Source: Hyphomicrobiales bacterium (GTDB taxonomy: Bacteria; Pseudomonadota; Alphaproteobacteria; Rhizobiales; Rhizobiaceae). From it: DNA of 64,000 bases. The stretch spans positions 1 through 64,000 of the forward strand of contig UBQW01000052.1 of the NCBI GenBank assembly GCA_900467745.1, written 5' to 3'. Both the position numbers and the translations under genes were made by a program. The notes beneath the pieces were generated by a model that was not told the origin of the DNA, made no database searches, and saw nothing but the letters and a program-made list of their open reading frames with translations. How positions within the stretch are numbered: position 1 is the stretch's first letter; every line of letters begins with the position of its first letter. Shown piece after piece: positions 60,185 to 64,000 of the stretch.

Positions 60185-61714
60185 ATGTTCGCTATCAGGA
60201 CGATGGCCGAACTCGTTCCTGACTACCGGCACAAGCTGGGCGCGGCCAGTATCGACCACACGCTGTCGCTTCTGTTCGCGGCCGGCGGCGATCGTCGTAT
60301 CTGGCCGGATGCAGCAACCGGCCGCAATCGATACGGAACCCGCTCCACTGCGGCCAGGGCCGAGATTTCCTTCGCGTCCACAACTGCGAGCAACGTCTCG
60401 CCGCAGGGCTTCACCGCTGCCGGCCACCAGCTGAAGCGGCTGTTCGGCGTTGATGGCACCACCACTGTCGCCGTCGACGAATGGTTCGCAGAAATACGCA
60501 GCCGTATCGGCCGAAACATCGGATGCGACGAGAGCGGCATCGTGCTTGCCGCATCCGGAACCGACGTGGAACTTCTAGCACTCGGCCTGATGCTCTCGCT
60601 GTCGCCACGCCCGATCACCAACATCCTGATCGCTCCTGAGGAAACCGGCAGCGGCGTGCCGCGCGCTGCCGCCGGCCGCCATTTTGCGGATGTGACGGCG
60701 CTGGGCCACGCCGTGAGCGCGGGCGAGATGCTCGCCGGTATTGCCGCCGATCGCATCGAAGTTCAGGCGGTGGCGATCCGCAACGCGATGGGCCAGGCGC
60801 GAACCCCCGATGATGTCGACGCCGATGTCATATCGCTTGCCGAGGATGCGCTGAAGCGTGACAGGGATGTTCTCGTCCATGTTCTGGATACATCCAAGAC
60901 GGGCCTGACCGGCGTCTCGCGGCAGGCTGCCCGCTACATCTCGGCGCGCGCGCCCGGACGTATTCGCGTTCTCGTCGATGCCTGCCAGTTTCGCTGCAGC
61001 GCCGCCACGCTCGCCAAGGATATCGCCGACGGTTTTCTCGTCGCGGTCACCGGCTCGAAGTTCCTAGCCGGACCGCCCTTCGCGGGTGCGCTCGCCATAC
61101 CGCCGGCGCTCGTCGACGAGCTTGCTACGAAGCAGGCATTTGCGCCGGGGCTTTCCGATTACACGGCTCTCCATGATTGGCCGGCGCGCCTGCGCGGCGG
61201 CAATGACCAGCAATTCGGATCACACTTCAATCTCGGGCTGGGCCTCAGGTGGACAGCCGCGCTTGAGCAGTTGGAGCCCTTGGCAGCAATCGACACCGCC
61301 GTCCAGCGTCGTATCAAGCAGACCTTCGCCGACCTTGTGCGCGCCCGCGCCGAGCATATGGAAGGCGTATTGATCCATCCCGACGACCACGGCGACCATA
61401 TCGTCGATCGCGGTATCTTCCCGTTGACCATGACCGCCGAGGGCAGCGGCTTCGCGTCCCTTGCGCAAGTGCAGAAGATTCATCTGGCATTGCGTGAAAG
61501 CGATGTTGGACCGGTCTGCCACGTCGGGCAGGCGGTCAATCTCGGCGCCCGCACGATCCTCAGGGTCGCGGCCTCGGCTATCGACATCAACGCCGTGTCC
61601 GATAGATTGGCGAGCGGCGACACCATGGAAAATGCGATGCAGCCGATCGCCCGCGATCTCGACATCGTGTTCGAGAAATGGGCCGCCGTCTCCAGCGCCA
61701 ATCGGGGACTCTGA
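60185..61714 (+). CDS. Fold-type I PLP-dependent enzyme of unknown reaction
   Basis: 509 aa from the ATG at 60185, with GGAG 5 nt upstream; the GTG at 60146 overlaps the previous stop but has no better site. PLP-fold features: phosphate-binding loop LAASGTDVELLAL, cofactor ring Asp265 in LVDACQFRCS, and Schiff-base Lys292 in VTGSKFLAGPP. The layout is nearest to class V aminotransferases, cysteine desulfurases and kynureninase, but with no close match I recognise. Its stop overlaps the decarboxylase start by one base. Confidence 0.75.
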   Translation: MFAIRTMAELVPDYRHKLGAASIDHTLSLLFAAGGDRRIWPDAATGRNRYGTRSTAARAEISFASTTASNVSPQGFTAAGHQLKRLFGVDGTTTVAVDEWFAEIRSRIGRNIGCDESGIVLAASGTDVELLALGLMLSLSPRPITNILIAPEETGSGVPRAAAGRHFADVTALGHAVSAGEMLAGIAADRIEVQAVAIRNAMGQARTPDDVDADVISLAEDALKRDRDVLVHVLDTSKTGLTGVSRQAARYISARAPGRIRVLVDACQFRCSAATLAKDIADGFLVAVTGSKFLAGPPFAGALAIPPALVDELATKQAFAPGLSDYTALHDWPARLRGGNDQQFGSHFNLGLGLRWTAALEQLEPLAAIDTAVQRRIKQTFADLVRARAEHMEGVLIHPDDHGDHIVDRGIFPLTMTAEGSGFASLAQVQKIHLALRESDVGPVCHVGQAVNLGARTILRVAASAIDINAVSDRLASGDTMENAMQPIARDLDIVFEKWAAVSSANRGL

Positions 61715-63189
61715 TGTCACGCAGTACGAAGACGGACGCACCGGCGGGCTCGGATCTGGAGAAGTCGACGAGCCTCGACCCCACTGACTGGCAGGCGTTT
61801 CGCGAAGCAGCGCACCGCATGCTCGACGACACCATCGATCATATCGCCAATGTCAGGCAAAAACCGGTCTGGCAGCAGATGCCGTCGGATACGCGCTCGA
61901 GGTTTGCCCGCGCGCTGCCGGACGATCCCCGTGCGCTCGACGATGTGCTCGATGATGTCCGCACGCATGTCTTCCCCCACGCCACCGGCAATCTGCATCC
62001 GCTGTTCATGGGCTGGGTCCATGGCGCGGGCACACCCGTCGGCATGGTCGCGGAGATGGTCGCCGCAGGCTTGAACATGAATTGTGGTGGCCGCGACCAT
62101 GTCGGCATCGACGTCGAAAAGCAGATCGCCCTATGGATGGCGCAAGTGCTTGGCTATCCCTCATCGGCAAGCGGCCTTTTCGTCACCGGTTCATCGATGG
62201 CCAATTTCCTGGCATTGACCATCGCCCGCACCGAGGCCTTGGGCGAAACCGTGCGACGGGACGGATTGCGCAAGGCCGACCGACAATTGGTCGCCTACAC
62301 ATCCTCGCAAGCGCATGTCTGCATCGCGCAGGCCATGGAGCTGTCAGGGATAGGCTCCGCGAACCTGAGATCTATCGCGGTCGACGCCGCCGGCCGGATG
62401 AGCGTCGAGGCGCTGGCCGTAGCGATCGCGCAAGACCGCGCGCAGGGCTTGCTTCCGTTTCTCGTGGTCGGCACAGCAGGCACGGTGAACACCGGTGCGA
62501 TCGATCCTCTCCTGGAGATATCCAAGGTCGCCGAAGCGGAAAACATCTGGTTCCACGTCGATGGAGCCATAGGCGCGCTGGCCATGCTGTCGCCCGAGAT
62601 GCGCCAGCTGTTTTCAGGGATCGAGCGGTCCGCCTCGATCGCGCTCGACTTCCACAAATGGGGCCACGTGCCCTATGACGCCGGCTTTCTTCTGGTCCGC
62701 GACAGCGCCGCGCACAAGCGCGCATTCGCCCAGCCGGCCGCGTATTTGCAGCGGTCGGGCAGGGGGCTTGCCGCTGGCGAGACATGGCCTTGCGATCTGG
62801 GCCCCGATCTGTCGAGAGGCTTCCGGGCGCTGAAGACCTGGATGACGATCGAAACGCTCGGAACGGAGCGGATGGGCAATGCCATCGCGCGCACTTGCGA
62901 ACTCGCCCGCTATCTCGCCGCAAGTCTGGCGCGTGATCCTCGCTTCGAGATAAAGGCGCCGGTTGGACTCAACATCGTCTGCTTCGGCATTCGCGGTGCC
63001 GACGACGGCTTCATTCGCGATCTCGTGCTTGATCTGCACGAGCAGGGGCTGGCCGTCCCCTCCTGGACAACGCTGCAGGGCGAGTTGGTCGTGCGCTGCG
63101 CGATTGTCAATCACCGCACGACCAGCGAGGACATCGACGTCTTTCTCAAGATCCTGACGGATTACCTCGACCGATATCCGCGAGCCTGA
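61714..63189 (+). CDS. Group II PLP-dependent amino acid decarboxylase
   Basis: 491 aa; ATG at 61714 overlaps the previous stop (TGATG). Typical of the aromatic-L-amino-acid/glutamate decarboxylase family: HPLFMGWVHGAGTPVGM near residue 90, the stacking His in SSQAHVCIAQA, FHVDGAIGA with the cofactor Asp, and PLP-binding Lys315 in DFHKWGHVPYD. It would turn an amino acid into an amine. Together with the ATP-grasp ligase and the other PLP enzyme it suggests a small biosynthetic pathway that makes an amine and couples it to an acid. Substrate unknown. Confidence 0.88.
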   Translation: MSRSTKTDAPAGSDLEKSTSLDPTDWQAFREAAHRMLDDTIDHIANVRQKPVWQQMPSDTRSRFARALPDDPRALDDVLDDVRTHVFPHATGNLHPLFMGWVHGAGTPVGMVAEMVAAGLNMNCGGRDHVGIDVEKQIALWMAQVLGYPSSASGLFVTGSSMANFLALTIARTEALGETVRRDGLRKADRQLVAYTSSQAHVCIAQAMELSGIGSANLRSIAVDAAGRMSVEALAVAIAQDRAQGLLPFLVVGTAGTVNTGAIDPLLEISKVAEAENIWFHVDGAIGALAMLSPEMRQLFSGIERSASIALDFHKWGHVPYDAGFLLVRDSAAHKRAFAQPAAYLQRSGRGLAAGETWPCDLGPDLSRGFRALKTWMTIETLGTERMGNAIARTCELARYLAASLARDPRFEIKAPVGLNIVCFGIRGADDGFIRDLVLDLHEQGLAVPSWTTLQGELVVRCAIVNHRTTSEDIDVFLKILTDYLDRYPRA

Positions 63190-63334
63190 GCTGGCGACGT
63201 CGGCAGAGTAGCCACCCAGGCACTGTTGTCTTGCAGACACGACGCAGCAAATGAATCAGACGAGCGGTGCTACTGAAATAGCCCTGTTACATACGGCGGC
63301 GAATATCCCGGCCATCGCAACCCGGGGACTATTC

Positions 63335-63997
63335 ATGCGCCGCGCATTCCGCCTCTCCACATACGCACTCGTTACCGCAGCCTGTCTCTACGCTCCGGCA
63401 AAGGCCGAGGATCTGCAGTTCTCCGCCTATGGTGGCTATCAGACGGCACCGCATAGCGGCGTGGATGTCTCCGACGGCACGCATTTCAATGCCGGTTGGG
63501 AAGGCAAGTCCTTCGGCTCGCCGCCCTATTATGGTGCTCGCGTCACCTGGTGGCTCGAGAACTTCAATCATCCGAACCTCGGCTTCTCCCTCGATTATAC
63601 CCACGCCAAGGTCTATGCCGACGAGAAGACGCTGGCGACATCCGGCTGGTCGCATTTCGAATTCACCGATGGCCTGAACCTTCTGACGGCGAACGCGCTC
63701 TATCGCTTCCCGATCGAAGGACAACGCTGGACGCCGTACATCGGCGCCGGTGTCGGCATCAACGTCCCGCATGTCGAAGTGACGCGCCCCCAGGGCACGA
63801 CCTTCGATTACGAGTTCGGCGGCGTGACGTTCCAGGCCCAAGCCGGTGTGGATTTCCGCATCACCGATCGCTGGTCGACCTTCGTCGAGTACAAGGGAAA
63901 TTACTCCCGCGTGAACGTGCCGATCGACAGCGGCGACAATCTCAAGACCAACATCATCACCAACGCCGTTAACGTTGGTGTCTCGTTTCACTTCTGA
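63335..63997 (+). CDS. lpxQ: Outer membrane beta-barrel protein, probable lipid A oxidase
   Basis: 220 aa. Signal peptide about 1-24 (LVTAACLYAPAKA, then EDLQFSAYGGYQ). The mature part alternates beta strands of an eight-stranded barrel (GARVTWWLEN, NPNLGFSLDYTHAKVYADE-type strand, WTPYIGAGVGINVPHVEV) and ends in the C-terminal Phe (VGVSFHF) needed for outer membrane assembly. Length and sequence texture fit rhizobial LpxQ, which oxidises the proximal glucosamine of lipid A to 2-aminogluconate. This is from memory of the family and no catalytic residue can be pointed out, so a general outer membrane protein is the alternative. The stop lies 3 bp before the window end. Confidence 0.6.
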   Translation: MRRAFRLSTYALVTAACLYAPAKAEDLQFSAYGGYQTAPHSGVDVSDGTHFNAGWEGKSFGSPPYYGARVTWWLENFNHPNLGFSLDYTHAKVYADEKTLATSGWSHFEFTDGLNLLTANALYRFPIEGQRWTPYIGAGVGINVPHVEVTRPQGTTFDYEFGGVTFQAQAGVDFRITDRWSTFVEYKGNYSRVNVPIDSGDNLKTNIITNAVNVGVSFHF

Positions 63998-64000
63998 CAG

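Noticed and set aside
63190..63334. Search for the 17-bp TTCAGG-N5-GTCAG motif upstream of the lpxQ-like gene
   Set aside because: No match was found on either strand, so this gene is not placed in the proposed regulon.
1..64000. CRISPR arrays, insertion sequences, prophage genes
   Set aside because: No regularly spaced repeats, transposase, integrase or phage structural genes were seen.

Overview
The window is a GC-rich chromosomal segment of an alphaproteobacterium, almost certainly one of the Rhizobiaceae (Rhizobium/Agrobacterium type). Evidence is the gene repertoire (tandem PilZ protein, paired citrate synthases, FecR-CHASE2 cyclase pair, METTL20-like methyltransferase, LpxQ-like lipid A oxidase), a candidate CtrA box, and a palindromic intergenic element of the RIME kind known from rhizobia. 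Most of the window is core chromosome, densely packed, with no insertion sequence, phage or CRISPR array.

0-27 kb: the 3' end of glmS, a DUF502 membrane protein, a peptide-deformylase-like protein that has lost metal ligands, mgtE, a MerR regulator with a clear palindromic operator, a DUF599/DUF1624 membrane pair, sdaA, a D,D-carboxypeptidase with a SPOR domain, a transglutaminase-like protease, a proline iminopeptidase-like hydrolase, PilZ and PAS proteins, a rhomboid protease, a CBS protein, a patatin, hisI, folE, an IscU-like protein, yidD, thrS, two flavin enzymes, a DUF2336 protein and an AI-2E family transporter.

27-51 kb: a GntR-OsmC operon, parE, a secreted alpha/beta hydrolase, tpiA, secG, pyrG, then a RIME-like repeat next to an orphan MazE-type antitoxin followed by a decayed MazF start. 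After these come a soluble PAS-PAS chemoreceptor, two divergent citrate synthase genes (one with an N-terminal DNA-binding domain), FecR plus a CHASE2 nucleotide cyclase, a DEAD-box helicase, an ETF-beta methyltransferase-like protein, a frameshifted ACT-domain gene and the operon ppiD-like/trpD/trpC/moaC/moeA. An AT-rich, gene-poor stretch (about 52.0-52.6 kb) and tRNA-Ser(UGA) end this part.

53-64 kb looks like an envelope or lipid A modification locus. It has two paralogous periplasmic Cys-phosphatases, two paralogous phosphoethanolamine transferases (EptA family) and a receiver-only response regulator. These are followed by an unfamiliar three-gene operon (ATP-grasp ligase, fold-type-I PLP enzyme, group II PLP decarboxylase) and an LpxQ-like outer membrane protein at the window edge. 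The two phosphatase genes and the two eptA genes each carry the same 17-bp motif, TTCAGG-N5-GTCAG(C/G), upstream of the start. The motif is an 11-bp-spaced direct repeat of the kind bound by OmpR/PmrA-type regulators, so these four genes are probably one regulon. This shared motif and the ATP-grasp/PLP operon are the most promising undescribed items in the window.
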